The notes beneath the pieces were generated by a model, which was not told the origin of the DNA, searched no databases, and saw only the letters and a list, made by a program, of their open reading frames with translations. From Chondrus crispus (taxonomy: Eukaryota > Rhodophyta > Florideophyceae > Gigartinales > Gigartinaceae), in assembly GCF_000350225.1 (NCBI RefSeq), contig NW_005178653.1:288172-352171 (forward strand): a stretch of 64,000 nt of DNA, read 5' to 3'. Positions 1 to 9,847 of this stretch are shown here, in pieces. The first letter of the stretch is position 1. Each line of letters begins with the position of its first letter. A program made the position numbers and the translations under genes.

Positions 1-861
1 GGGAGGGACGGCTTGTCGTCCGAGATGTCGGGGTACGCGACCGAAGCGGGCGCACGCAACCACCTCACGCCCGCTTCCCTTCCCGGTCAGGGGGCGGACG
101 TGTGTACCTTCTCGCGGGTCATTGTACCCCCGGGCAGCGCCGTCCGCCTTTTCTTTGCTTATCGTATGGCGTGCAGTATCTGTGCACGCCGCGCACGTGC
201 GGCTGTAATTTTTCTCCCTTACTTTTTTCGTTATTTTCGGGGTATGGTGGCGGCAGCGGTTTGAAGATGACGCAATCAGTGTTGTGGCATGGCGCGGGCC
301 TCTGGCGTCGCTCACGTGTAACGTTCTCCTCCCTTGCAATTTTCCTTATTGCGGGGCCTGTCTCGGCAGCGGGTTTTTGGGGTATATCACTGTTCCCCAG
401 ATCGCGTTGCTCGCGCTTGCTCGCTCTTACTTAGCTGCCCTGGCGCGCGTTCACCCGACGCAGCTCCACTCTCCTGCTCATCTGTCGGAGCGTTTTGCGC
501 GTTTTCTCGCGTACTACCCCTATTGATAGGGTCATGACCACGTCGTCCGTCGGGGGATCGGACCCGGATGCGGACTGAGGGCTTGATGTGAGCCCCAACC
601 TTCTCGGTATTCCGAGACACAAGCGACGGGCATTCTGGTCGCTTACTCTGCCCACCGAGGGCTCTCTTGATTTCAGGCAGTTCGTACTGTCTTGTTCTTA
701 TGTCTCGCGTCCTTGACGTACGAGAAGTCAAGATGACTTGACTTGAACACGTCCCCGGCTGTGACCCTCCGATAGGGTCCGCCGACTTCCTTCACTTCCC
801 CTTTTAGTCTGTTCGTGCAGGCTGGGGTTAATCCGCGAAGGAGCGGTTGAGGGCCCCCCCC
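1..861. other. Non-coding 3' region of gypsy-1
   Basis: This stretch lies downstream of the chromodomain stop on the element's sense strand. Short overlapping ORFs occur on both strands, but none resembles a known protein. No LTR end, polypurine tract or copy of the right-hand LTR is visible. It is probably the element's 3' untranslated region. Confidence 0.45.
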
Positions 862-2600
862 TTAATCGTGAACGTCCGCGTTCACGGTTTGGGTGAGGTC
901 TCTGCCGGTACGTCCCCGGAGGCGTTGGGCGTAACGAGACACCAACTCCTCCGGGACGTGAGTCCGCGCCGTCCAAGTGGGCGCGTCGTAATCCGCCCAC
1001 TTGATGAGGAACTCCGTAGTTCCGTCTTCCATAACTCGATGTCTCAGTAGCCGTTCGACGGCATACTGCGTTCCCGCGGTGACCTTATCGGCGAGGTCCC
1101 GCGGGGTCGTCGTACTTGCTCGTGGCGCGTCTATCGGAGGCGGCGCGTACACGCAGCGGTCGGCGGAGACTCGCTCGGTGACCCCATCACGATCGATCGT
1201 GATGGTTCGGCGGTCATTGGCGAGCACGCGGTAGGGTCCGACCGCGGGCGAGGCGAGCTTGTTCGATGTCTTAGCCCCATCGGTGGGGTTGAGATAAACG
1301 TATTCTCCGGGACGGAGCCGGGAATTAATACGTCGTATGCGTTTATCGAAGTCGCGCTTGTAGCGAGCCTGCGTGCGACGCAGGCTCCCGTAGGCCTTCT
1401 GCATAGTCTAATCCAAGGTCTTGAGGAACTCGGCACGTTGGTTCCCCCTATCGGAGGGGGGCGCGTCGCCGTCCGCCCGTCGGAGAGAAAACTCCGGCGG
1501 TGGCCTGCTGAGCACGAGCTCAAACGGCGTGGTGCGTGTGGTGCGATGTACGTGGGAGTTGTACGCATACGTAAGCGGCCCCACGTACACATCCCAGTCG
1601 TCCTGGTGTTCACCCACGTAGTTCCTCAGCATCGAGGCGATTGTTCGGTTATATCGCTCGACTTGCCCGTTCGTCTGGGGATGGTACGCGGAAGTGTACA
1701 AGTTCGTTACCCCAGAACGCGGCACGTACTGTGGAAGAACTTGGCATTAAACTGAGGGCCGTTGTCCGAAAGCAACGTGCGAGGGACGCCATACTTGAAC
1801 ACCCACGAGTCGCAGAACGCAACTGCGACTGTGTGCGCTGTTATCGTGTGGAGCGCAACGACTTGCGTTAGCTTACTGAAGCGGTCCGTAATCATGAGCA
1901 AGAACCGTTTTCCTGTCTTCGTCTTGGGGAGCGGCCCCAAGATGTCGATCGCGAGGCTCTCAAGGGGCCTCGTAGCTGGAAACAATCTCAATCGGTTGAG
2001 ATGTTTCCTCAGCTTCACCCGGTTCATCGCGCAGGTTCGACACCCTCGCACCGTGGCTGCGACGTCTGCCCCCAGGTGGGGCCAGTAGTACTCGCGTCGA
2101 AGTGCGTAGTACATACGGTTCTGGCCCGGGTGCCCCGCGATGGCCGGGTTGTGGCACAGGCGAAGGAGCCTGGCGCGGAGCGTCCGAGGTACCACGACCT
2201 GAACGATATCAGGGTCGAAGGGGTGTCTCCGCTTGAGCACCCCTTGGTGGTCCTCGAAGAACGCGGAGTCCCGGGACTCTGACTGTCGTGCCAAAACGGT
2301 TTGGCAGAAGTCATCCACGCGTTGCTCCTCGGCTATCTCCTCTATCGTAAGAGGGGCCGGAAGGTCGTCCTGCGGTGGGGCGACCGGGGAGTCGAGCGCG
2401 CCAGCCTCGGGGTCTTCGGCGCGCTGGATGTCGGCGGCGTCGAACTCGTCGTTCTCCTCCCAAAACGAATTGGGCCCTTGGAGAGCGGGGGCTTCGTCGT
2501 CACCTCGCGGTTCGTCGCGCGTCCGTGCGCGCGACCTTGTTCGGGCTTCGGCTTGATTCCGTGTCGTTACGAAGACATGGACGGCCTGATGATCACAGCT
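862..2600 (-). pseudogene. gypsy-1 integrase and chromodomain, broken
   Basis: The integrase inserts retrotransposon cDNA into the genome, and a chromodomain can steer it to chromatin. The piece 2318-1707 has the zinc-binding HHCC part (HPGQNRMYYAL, then CRTCAMN) and the first core Asp in AIDILGPLP and second in LLSDNGPQF. The piece 1725-1408 continues with YHPQTNGQVERYN, which carries the core Glu. The piece 1404-862 ends in a chromodomain (AVERLLRHR, FLIKWADY, W). The frame changes near 1710-1713, a run of four C on the plus strand, and an in-frame TAG sits at 1408-1410. A further frame change separates this region from the RNase H end near 2570-2640. The 2318 ORF starts with a non-ATG codon, so it is not a separate gene. 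Either the copy is decaying or the sequence has indel errors. Confidence 0.85.
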
Positions 2601-5440
2601 CGCAGTACAAGCGTGGTCCGCGAGCTCGTTCGATACGTCTCGAACTGTCGTGCCCCGTCGAAAGTGGGGATGTCGTCATCCACCTCGACGGTGGAGCGAA
2701 GGTCATCGGCGACCTTCGGCGACACGAGTCGTGACAGGGCATCGGGCACCTGATGCACGCGTCCGGGGCGGTACTGAATGGTGAAATCGTATTCAGCCAG
2801 ACGTAGCCGCCACCGGGTGAGTCTTCCGGAACTCTCGGTGAGGGACATGAGCCATCGGAGGGCGTCATGGTCCGTCCGTACGGTGAACTTCGTGCCTTCT
2901 ACATACGGCCGTAGTGTGCGGACGACCCACACTACGGCGAAGCACTCGCGTTCGGTAGCGCTGTAGTTGCGCTCACTATCGGACAGTGAGTACGACCAAT
3001 ACCCCACGGGGCGCCAGTCGTTCGGCTCTTCGTGCTCCTGAAGTAAGGTGCAGCCGAGTTGGTAGGCACTCGCGTCAGTGTCTATCATGTACGGACGGCC
3101 GTGCCGGGGCAACGCGAGGATCGGCGGAGCGATCATGCACTTCTTAAGGTTCTCGAACGCCTGAAGTTGCAGCTCCGTGGGGTTATAGAAATCGGGATCC
3201 GAATCCTTGCGCGTCATGTCGGTCAGAGGACGCGCAATCTTCGCGAACCCCTTAACGAATCGGCGATATACGTTACACGCCCCGAGGAACGAGCGCATTT
3301 GCGTCAACGTCCTCGGGAACGTGAACGTCTTGAAAGCGTCGGCCGCCGTATCGGCCACGCTCAACTTGCCTGGGGAGATGACGTGCCCCAGGTAGTGCAC
3401 CTTCGGTCGGAAGAAGCTGCACTTCTTGAGCTTAAGGGAGATACCGGAACTCCGCAGTAAGCTCAAGACGGTATCGAGATGCCTCGCGTGTTCTCCGTGC
3501 GTACGGGAGAACACGATCACGTCGTCGAGATAGACGAGGCATATTTGCCAGCGGACTCCGGAGAGTATTATGTCGAGCGCACGTTGGAAGGTGGCCGGTG
3601 CCCCTTTGAGTCCAAACGGCATGCGCAAGTGGCGAAACGTGCCCATGTGCGTCGTAAACGTGGTCTTATCCCGGTCTTCCGGAGCGACCGGGATCTGCCA
3701 ATAACTGGAATTGCAGTCCAGCGTGGTGAAGACGGCTGCATCCCCTAACGAGTCGATGCAGTCGTCCATCCGTGGCAGCGGATAAGAATCCGCTGCGGTC
3801 TTCGCGTTGAGACGCCGGTAGTCCACGCAGAACCGAGGAGAGCCGTCTTTCTTCGGTACGAGCACCACGGGGGACGCCCACTCGGTGCTCGCGGGTTCGA
3901 TAACCCCTGCGTTCAACATCTTGTTGACCTCCTTAGCGACCATTTCGCGCATGGCCGGGCCCTTCCGATAGGGCATGGAACGAATCGGTTTCGTTCCCGG
4001 TTCGAGGGGAATGCGGTGCTCCGTGGCTTGGATCGTTCCAAGCGCACCGCTCCACAGACTCGAGTGCTTACGGAGCATCTCGAGTACGTGGCCACGGAGC
4101 TTGTCATCGTCGATGTATGACAGGTCGATCTCTTTTTCCCAATCCGTCGGTGGATTGTCGGGATCCTTCTGCTGGGGGAGTACAGTACCCCTCGCCGTCG
4201 GTTGGCATAAAGGTGACCGTTCGACCGGGTCGACCCCCCTGCCCCCGGCGGTGGTCTCATCGTCGGAGTTGGATCGGCCAACTCCTACCCCACCGACTTG
4301 ATCGGTCAAGTCGGTCAGGTGTAGCGCGTGCGCGATCCCCTCGGCGACCTTACGTTCGGGAGTGAGGATCGCGAGGGGGTTGCGCTTCGCGTATCCCACG
4401 ACGGTGTGCTTCGGAAGCCTTCTTTCTCGTCGTGAGAAATTCGCGACGATGACGTCGAAGGTCTGATTCGGTAGGACCTCCGCGACGCCATTCGTCAGCC
4501 TCACTCCATGTCGGTGTTGGAGTGAGGGCTTGGGTTCCAGGAACACGAGGCCCTTCCCCGCGGTCGTCACACGCACGCGGGCTTGTGACATCGCAGGGAT
4601 GGTAACCCAGCAGGCGATTCGGATCGCTTGCGGGGCCTCCTCGCGTACGTCTGGCCGACCCGTGTGTCGCCCGTGTCGCCTGGTAGGGGTAGTCGACTCC
4701 CCCTTTCCGTCGACGATGGCGACGGGACCGCCTTGGCGTAGCTCCATTCGTTGAGCTTCGATGTCGATACATCGCACGTGCGTATCGATGAAGGCCGTGC
4801 CGAGAAGGACCGGCACGGCGAGCTGGTCCGCAACTACGAACGGAATTCGGAACACCGTGTTCCTCAACCGCACCGCCAGGCGAACGACGGCCGAAAGCTT
4901 GAGGGGGTTGCTATTTGCGCCTGCCAATCGTGGCAGAGGTGCGTCGTGCACGACGTAACGCGTCCAATCGGGGGGAAGGTCGGCCTTCCTCACCAGATTA
5001 TACCCCGAGCACGTATCAACGGCGATCGTGCGGGGTTTAAATGCATTTCCCTCTGTGGCTATCGAGCCGAGGACGTTGTATATCTTCGACGTCATAAGGC
5101 AAATGACGCCGTCGACAACCTTCGGGGCGACCTTATCGGTGGGGTCGTTCCGCCGGGGCCCTCGATTTCGGTGCTGGCCCCGCTTGCGTTTCCTTCTCCC
5201 CCTTCCTTGGGGCGTCCGCGGATCAGTGACGCCCCTCGGATTACTCGAGTCCGTACGACACGGACCTTTCTCCGGCGACCTTGGGCTCGCGGGAGTCAGG
5301 AGGTCGACCGAATCTTTTCGGTCGTCGTTGCCCCCGTCGCCATCGTTACGCCTCACCGGGACGTCGGCTGTCCCGGTGTCTTGTTCTCCTAACGTCGGGC
5401 CTTCGGAGGCCTCGACGTGCGCTCCCTCCTGTATCGGCAT
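2567..5440 (-). CDS. gypsy-1 pol: protease, reverse transcriptase, RNase H
   Basis: This 957-aa ORF copies element RNA into DNA inside the retrotransposon particle. The order is a basic, proline-rich leader (1-105), an aspartic protease around D142 (IAVDTCSGYN, followed by VPVLLGTAF), the reverse transcriptase (VLVPKKDGSPRFCVDYRRLN, with the catalytic YLDDVI near residue 636) and Ty3-type RNase H (MIDTDASAYQLG, ERECFAVVW, TDHDALRWL). The protease has DTCSG where most families have DTGA or DSGA. It starts with ATG 140 nt after the gag stop in another frame, so its expression needs reinitiation, frameshifting or a separate start. The C-terminal 30 or so residues are probably out-of-frame sequence leading to the broken integrase. 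Confidence 0.93.
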   Translation of the reverse strand: MPIQEGAHVEASEGPTLGEQDTGTADVPVRRNDGDGGNDDRKDSVDLLTPASPRSPEKGPCRTDSSNPRGVTDPRTPQGRGRRKRKRGQHRNRGPRRNDPTDKVAPKVVDGVICLMTSKIYNVLGSIATEGNAFKPRTIAVDTCSGYNLVRKADLPPDWTRYVVHDAPLPRLAGANSNPLKLSAVVRLAVRLRNTVFRIPFVVADQLAVPVLLGTAFIDTHVRCIDIEAQRMELRQGGPVAIVDGKGESTTPTRRHGRHTGRPDVREEAPQAIRIACWVTIPAMSQARVRVTTAGKGLVFLEPKPSLQHRHGVRLTNGVAEVLPNQTFDVIVANFSRRERRLPKHTVVGYAKRNPLAILTPERKVAEGIAHALHLTDLTDQVGGVGVGRSNSDDETTAGGRGVDPVERSPLCQPTARGTVLPQQKDPDNPPTDWEKEIDLSYIDDDKLRGHVLEMLRKHSSLWSGALGTIQATEHRIPLEPGTKPIRSMPYRKGPAMREMVAKEVNKMLNAGVIEPASTEWASPVVLVPKKDGSPRFCVDYRRLNAKTAADSYPLPRMDDCIDSLGDAAVFTTLDCNSSYWQIPVAPEDRDKTTFTTHMGTFRHLRMPFGLKGAPATFQRALDIILSGVRWQICLVYLDDVIVFSRTHGEHARHLDTVLSLLRSSGISLKLKKCSFFRPKVHYLGHVISPGKLSVADTAADAFKTFTFPRTLTQMRSFLGACNVYRRFVKGFAKIARPLTDMTRKDSDPDFYNPTELQLQAFENLKKCMIAPPILALPRHGRPYMIDTDASAYQLGCTLLQEHEEPNDWRPVGYWSYSLSDSERNYSATERECFAVVWVVRTLRPYVEGTKFTVRTDHDALRWLMSLTESSGRLTRWRLRLAEYDFTIQYRPGRVHQVPDALSRLVSPKVADDLRSTVEVDDDIPTFDGARQFETYRTSSRTTLVLRAVIIRPSMSS

Positions 5441-5580
5441 TACAGGAGCTCCCGTGCCCGCCTCCGGAAGCGGGGGATGTATTATCGGACAATACCCCCC
5501 GTGTCCTTGGCGAGCACGCCGGGTCGGGTCTAGTTCGTGGGGAAAAGACGGCTCACGCGACCGCGTGTACGTAACCGTCT

Positions 5581-8151
5581 TTACCTTTTTTTCGAACTAC
5601 CCGTGCTATCGGAGCTAACCTCCTGGCTATCGACGGCCAGGTCCTCTTCCGGTAGCCGGTCGCGTGGGTCGGGACGATTCCCCCACTGCGGCTCGGCGGC
5701 CTTGGCGAAGTACTCCGGTACTTCCGGGCCTTGACCTGCGGCGTCCGGTCGTCGCAGGATATGGGGGACGAAGCGAGTCGGCTCTCCTTCGTGACCCTCC
5801 GTGGGTAGAGGGTACGGATCCTCTACCCAGTCTTGCAGGTACATTATCGCATTTTGTACCTGTTGGGGTAACCGAGAACGGTCTCGGTCCCCTCTTTCTC
5901 CTTGTCGAGGGTACCTTGTGTCCGCCTGGCGATAGGCGGGTCGATCCCGGCGATCGACTTCGTTACGACGGTACCCGCCTCCACGGGGGGCGAAGCGTGC
6001 GCCCCCACCCGTTCGGTTCAGGAAACCTTGACGCGGAGGACGGCCCTCGCCCACCGCTTGCCGGAGGAGATTGCGCGCACCGGGGCGCGTCTCCATCTGG
6101 TAGCGGTAGTTCCTGTACGCCGTGAACATTCGTTGTTCCGGCGACAGGAACGGGCACGCGTACATGGCATGCCCGTACGTAGGGCATAGCCAGCACACGT
6201 ACGCGCTGCCATCCGTTGAGGCGAAGGTCGCTGCGTGCCGCGCCTCCTCATCGGTGAGGAGGGGTACGCGAGGGGCTTCAGCTCCTGCATCTCGACTCGA
6301 GATGTCGAGCTCTGCGACCCGGGGATCCGTACCCCTTTCCACTCTTGGAGTGGCCGCGAAGGCGGTCGCGTAACTCGATGTCGTTCCGGTCGACATCGGT
6401 GAGGGGGGTCGTGCCCCCACGGGCCCTGCTCCTTGCGTAATGAGGACAGGGTCGGCCTGCCACTCATCCTCCCCGATATGGAGGGTCGAGGCGGGCGAAC
6501 TTGTCGCGGCGGACTTCGTAGTCCTGCCAGCCCTCCCTGCCGGTTTCGAATCCGGCAGAGGTAAACCGCGCCGAGCGCGGTACGTGGTACCTTCCGCCGT
6601 GGCGATACGGCGGATGGTCAGAAGATCGGTCTTCTGACTGCTTGGCAGCCTTTGCACAGTTTCGGATGCTGCGGCACGGGTTGCCGGTGCAAGTCCCCGC
6701 ACGAAGTAGTGCGCGAGGGACTGTTCGGAGAAGACTGCCGTGCATCGGAACGCGGCAGTCTCGAGTCGGTCAGCAAACGTGCTTTCCGTCTCATGCGATT
6801 GCTGTCGCGCCGTAGCGACAGCGTCGTACGCTTCACCTAACACGTCTTCCGTGAGGTAGCGTTTCAAGAATTGATTCACGAGCCCCGGCCAGCTCACGTC
6901 GTCGTGGAGCTGGCCGGCGTGGAGGCCACGCATCGTATAACTCGTATACAGGCGCTTTGCGTCGCGCTCGAGGAAGTGCGCGAGGACTCGTACCGCAACA
7001 CCTTCGGTCAGGTGTTGCGAGTTGAAGGTGATTCGGATATCCTTCAAGAACGGCAGCAGCTGGATCGGGTCGGTACCGTCGAAGCTGCGCATCGTGGGAC
7101 GGATCCCACGACAACGTTGGACGTACTTCGCGATCCGTCCCGCGTCACCCGAGGTAACGAGCCTCGAGGTGTTATCCAAGCGGTACATACGATAGTCAGC
7201 AACGGCGCTGAACTCTTGGATCATCGTATGTACCGGCTCGAGCCCGGGTTCAGCGGGACCCAGCGTGCCGAAGGAGGTAACCGGTAGCGTACGGACGTCT
7301 ACCGGACCTGGATGCTCGGCGTAACTCGCCGGCGGGTAGCCGGCCCAGCGGGGATCGACGGAGAACATCGGTTCTCCGGGTCCGCGGGCGGCTCCTCCAC
7401 GGTCCTTTTCGTCCGCGTACGATACGCGGTCCACTTGCCGCCTACTTCCGGCGATAGGCGGCAAGGCTTGGGTCTCAGACGCGAAGTTCGCGTCTATCGG
7501 AGGACGGCTTCCTTCTGCAGTCCGACTGGTAGCTGCACCAGTCGGACGCCAACCCTCGGGATCGGCGGCGCTCGGAGGTACGGTACCACCGGGCCCTCTC
7601 GAGGGGGCTCCGGGTAGCCTTTCGGCCATGGTACGTTCCATGTCACGAGCACGCCGACGAGTGGCGTCGAGCTCAGCGGAGAGGTGCGCGAACGCACCCA
7701 ATTGCTCTGCGGACGGAGAGGTTCGGTCCTCGGGTCGTCTCACCGAGGTCGGCCTCTCAGAACGACCTTGCCCGGACGGTCCGGGCGAGGCGAAACGGGA
7801 GTCTTCGACGAGCACGATCCGCGAGTGTAACTCGTCGATCAGTGCTCGGAGATTCTCTAAGGACTGCGTCACTCTATCGAACCTCCCTTCACGCAGGGAG
7901 CGGAGTTCGGCCATACATCGAGTGTATACATGGTCCGATACATCGATCCGAAGGGAAGTACGGACTTCCTCGATGTATTCGGCTATGCGTTCGAACATCG
8001 CCGCCGCTCTTTCCTCGGAGGAACCAAGCGACGGTTCGCGGTCACGAGGACCTGCGTCGCCGTCGCCGGACGGGGCGGATGGGGACTGCACAGCGGCCGG
8101 ACTCAGATCCGCCGCTTCGGAGCGGATCGAGGGCTCAAACTCTTGGCTCAT
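5581..8151 (-). CDS. gypsy-1 Gag-like capsid protein
   Basis: This 856-aa protein precedes pol and starts with ATG 80 nt inside the 5' LTR, as expected for gag. It has a disordered Pro/Ser/Arg-rich N-terminal half. A more structured region follows (about 350-520, with PIQLLPFLKDIRITF and DAKRLYTSYTMRG) that would be the capsid core. A CX2CX4HX4C zinc knuckle begins at C653 (CWLCPTYGHAMYAC), and a basic Arg/Gly-rich tail follows. Gag assembles the particle and the knuckle packages element RNA. It is long for a Ty3/gypsy Gag but uninterrupted. Assignment rests on position and the zinc knuckle; the capsid fold itself is inferred. Confidence 0.85.
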   Translation of the reverse strand: MSQEFEPSIRSEAADLSPAAVQSPSAPSGDGDAGPRDREPSLGSSEERAAAMFERIAEYIEEVRTSLRIDVSDHVYTRCMAELRSLREGRFDRVTQSLENLRALIDELHSRIVLVEDSRFASPGPSGQGRSERPTSVRRPEDRTSPSAEQLGAFAHLSAELDATRRRARDMERTMAERLPGAPSRGPGGTVPPSAADPEGWRPTGAATSRTAEGSRPPIDANFASETQALPPIAGSRRQVDRVSYADEKDRGGAARGPGEPMFSVDPRWAGYPPASYAEHPGPVDVRTLPVTSFGTLGPAEPGLEPVHTMIQEFSAVADYRMYRLDNTSRLVTSGDAGRIAKYVQRCRGIRPTMRSFDGTDPIQLLPFLKDIRITFNSQHLTEGVAVRVLAHFLERDAKRLYTSYTMRGLHAGQLHDDVSWPGLVNQFLKRYLTEDVLGEAYDAVATARQQSHETESTFADRLETAAFRCTAVFSEQSLAHYFVRGLAPATRAAASETVQRLPSSQKTDLLTIRRIATAEGTTYRARRGLPLPDSKPAGRAGRTTKSAATSSPASTLHIGEDEWQADPVLITQGAGPVGARPPSPMSTGTTSSYATAFAATPRVERGTDPRVAELDISSRDAGAEAPRVPLLTDEEARHAATFASTDGSAYVCWLCPTYGHAMYACPFLSPEQRMFTAYRNYRYQMETRPGARNLLRQAVGEGRPPRQGFLNRTGGGARFAPRGGGYRRNEVDRRDRPAYRQADTRYPRQGERGDRDRSRLPQQVQNAIMYLQDWVEDPYPLPTEGHEGEPTRFVPHILRRPDAAGQGPEVPEYFAKAAEPQWGNRPDPRDRLPEEDLAVDSQEVSSDSTGSSKKR

Positions 8152-8212
8152 CTCGACGCGATCGGTTCGCGGAGGGAAGCGGAAGTCTTCTCGGAGATCG
8201 GACTCCAGGGTC

Positions 8213-8230
8213 TTCTAGGTCGGGAGACCA
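8213..8230 (-). promoter_or_regulatory. gypsy-1 primer-binding site
   Basis: On the minus strand, TGGTCTCCCGACC begins one base after the LTR end ...TACA. A TGG start at this position is typical of a site pairing with the CCA end of a tRNA. The tRNA species could not be assigned. Confidence 0.6.
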
Positions 8231-8231
8231 C

Positions 8232-8905
8232 TGTAGCATAAACACCCCCAACGGAGAGGGGGTGTATGCACAGCTCGACGTAGACCCCGTCCGAACGGGA
8301 AGACGGGGGTGAAGCGGGACACCAGCTAACGGCACCGGGCAGCGGGCCCGGGTAGCGTGGTAGAGCGGGAACGCAGAGGACGCCGGTACGCGCGGGCGGT
8401 TCGACGCCTCGACGCCCCGGCGCGGTACTGGGTAACGATCCAGTACCGACGGGCGGAGGCGGAGCCGACTCGTGGGCGTACCGCGCGCGTCCTCAACTCG
8501 CGCTCGGTGCCGCTCTAAGGTAGTTAGCGAGCGCTACCTTAGAATAAGCGGGAAGTCGGACCTTGACGGTCGGTGGGTGACAAGTCCGTCCTTGTCCCCC
8601 TCCACCGCCGCTGTTCCGCTCCATATTTAATGTACATAATAACCTATCATAATAGTACAGTACCGATGTACTGTAGCGACGTACTGTAGCGGTCGGTCGA
8701 CACTGTAATACTGTCAGCCATCGGGGCTGACAGTACACGTGTGCGTGCGCGCTCTTCGGTCCCGCGTGTACACGTGTACACGTGCGCCCCCTGTACTCGG
8801 GGTTACACGTGGTGGTACTGTAGAGCATCGAGCTCTACAGTAACCGATCCGATTCTGAGTTGATCTAATCTAAAATAAAGCCCCAGGGGGGGGGGTTATA
8901 CTACA
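8232..8905 (-). repeat. gypsy-1 5' LTR (674 bp)
   Basis: The LTR runs from TGTAGCATAAACACCCCC to GGGGGTTATACTACA, so both ends obey the TG...CA rule and form imperfect inverted repeats. It shares long similar blocks with the 593-bp solo LTRs of the tandem array, for example around 8400-8500 versus 10060-10160, and GCTCATATTTAATGTACAT-like sequence. The next bases, CGTTT (8906-8910), are the predicted target-site duplication. Confidence 0.85.
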
Positions 8906-9483
8906 CGTTTTAGAGAGGTGCCACCCCTCCTGCTACGTTTCGAGGGTGCTGTACCGGTACGTTTTGGAGGGGTGCTGCACAGGTACGTTTTCGACGTGTG
9001 CTGTACAGGTACGTTTCGAGTGATGCTGTCCGGGTACGTTTTCGAGAGGTGTTGCACAAGTACGTTTTCGAGGGGTGCTGTACCGGTACGTTTTCGGGGG
9101 GTGCTGCACAGGTACACGATTTCGAGGGGTGCTGTACAGGTACGTTTTAGAGAGGTGCCCCCCCTCCCACTACGTTTCGAGGGGTGCTGCACCGGTACGT
9201 TTTCGAGGGGTGCTGTACCGGTACATTTTCGGGGGGTGCTGCACAGGTACACGATTTCGAGGGGTGCTGTACAGGACCGTTTTCGAGAGGTGCTGCACAG
9301 GTACGTTTTTGGAGGGGTGCTGTGCCGGTACGTTTTTGAGGGGTGCTGTACAGGTACGCTTCCGAGAGGCGCTGTACCGGTACGTTTTCGAGGGGTGCCG
9401 CACAGGTCGGTTTTCGAGGATGCTGCCCAGGTATGTTCTCGAGACGTACCGTACGGGTACGTTTTCATGGGTGCTCTACTGGT
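8906..9483. repeat. 26-bp minisatellite, unit 1
   Basis: Repeats of 26 bp of the general form ACGTTTTCGAGGGGTGC followed by TGTACCGGT or TGCACAGGT. The left side is cut by the gypsy-1 LTR. The repeat is open in several frames on both strands because of its composition, so the apparent ORFs here are not genes. Confidence 0.95.
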
Positions 9484-9847
9484 AGAAGTGAAATTTGGGA
9501 GGAGATAGTTGTCTGATGGAACGGTAGGATTTTGCGTACATGATTGATGGGATGATTTTCTTTCGTTATTTGCTTGCAGAGCAGAGATTGGTTCAAAATC
9601 TCATCACATAAGATAACGGTGATATCATGGGGATATTGCTCGCGCGACTATGCCTTTGGGCGAGTGTGGCAGGGTGTCAAGAACGATTGCATTTCATACT
9701 TCGTAAATGGGATGCGAGAGGATCTATAGGATTTACAAAATGATAAGCCGTAGAGCCGGGAATTGAAAGACCCTATGTAGTTTGTGCAAGTATAAACGGA
9801 AAGGTTACAGTAAATTATGTAGCGATCATGACCTGGTGGTTACTGCA
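9484..9847. other. Spacer between minisatellite and coding remnant
   Basis: No gene is seen. The same spacer occurs in every unit (13113-13476, 16895-17258, 20677-21040, 24823-25186). In the homologous RecQ locus the corresponding spacer is 58119-58449. Confidence 0.6.

Larger units (their letters stand above)
1..8905 (-). mobile_element. Ty3/gypsy chromodomain retrotransposon, 3' LTR off window (gypsy-1)
   Basis: Reading right to left, the element shows a 5' LTR (8232-8905), a primer-binding site, gag, a protease-RT-RNase H ORF and an integrase-chromodomain region, which is the Ty3/gypsy order. No copy of the 8232-8905 LTR is visible in 1-861, so the 3' LTR should lie left of the window. 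The integrase part is broken by frameshifts and an in-frame stop; gag and RT are open. The DNA is much more GC-rich than the rest of the window. Its LTR resembles the solo LTRs in the adjacent tandem array but is clearly diverged from them. The bases CGTTT follow the 5' LTR and are part of a minisatellite repeat, so the element inserted into that satellite. Confidence 0.9.

Noticed and set aside
4751-5392. 213-aa plus-strand ORF
   Set aside because: Antisense to the gypsy-1 protease region, which has clear family motifs.
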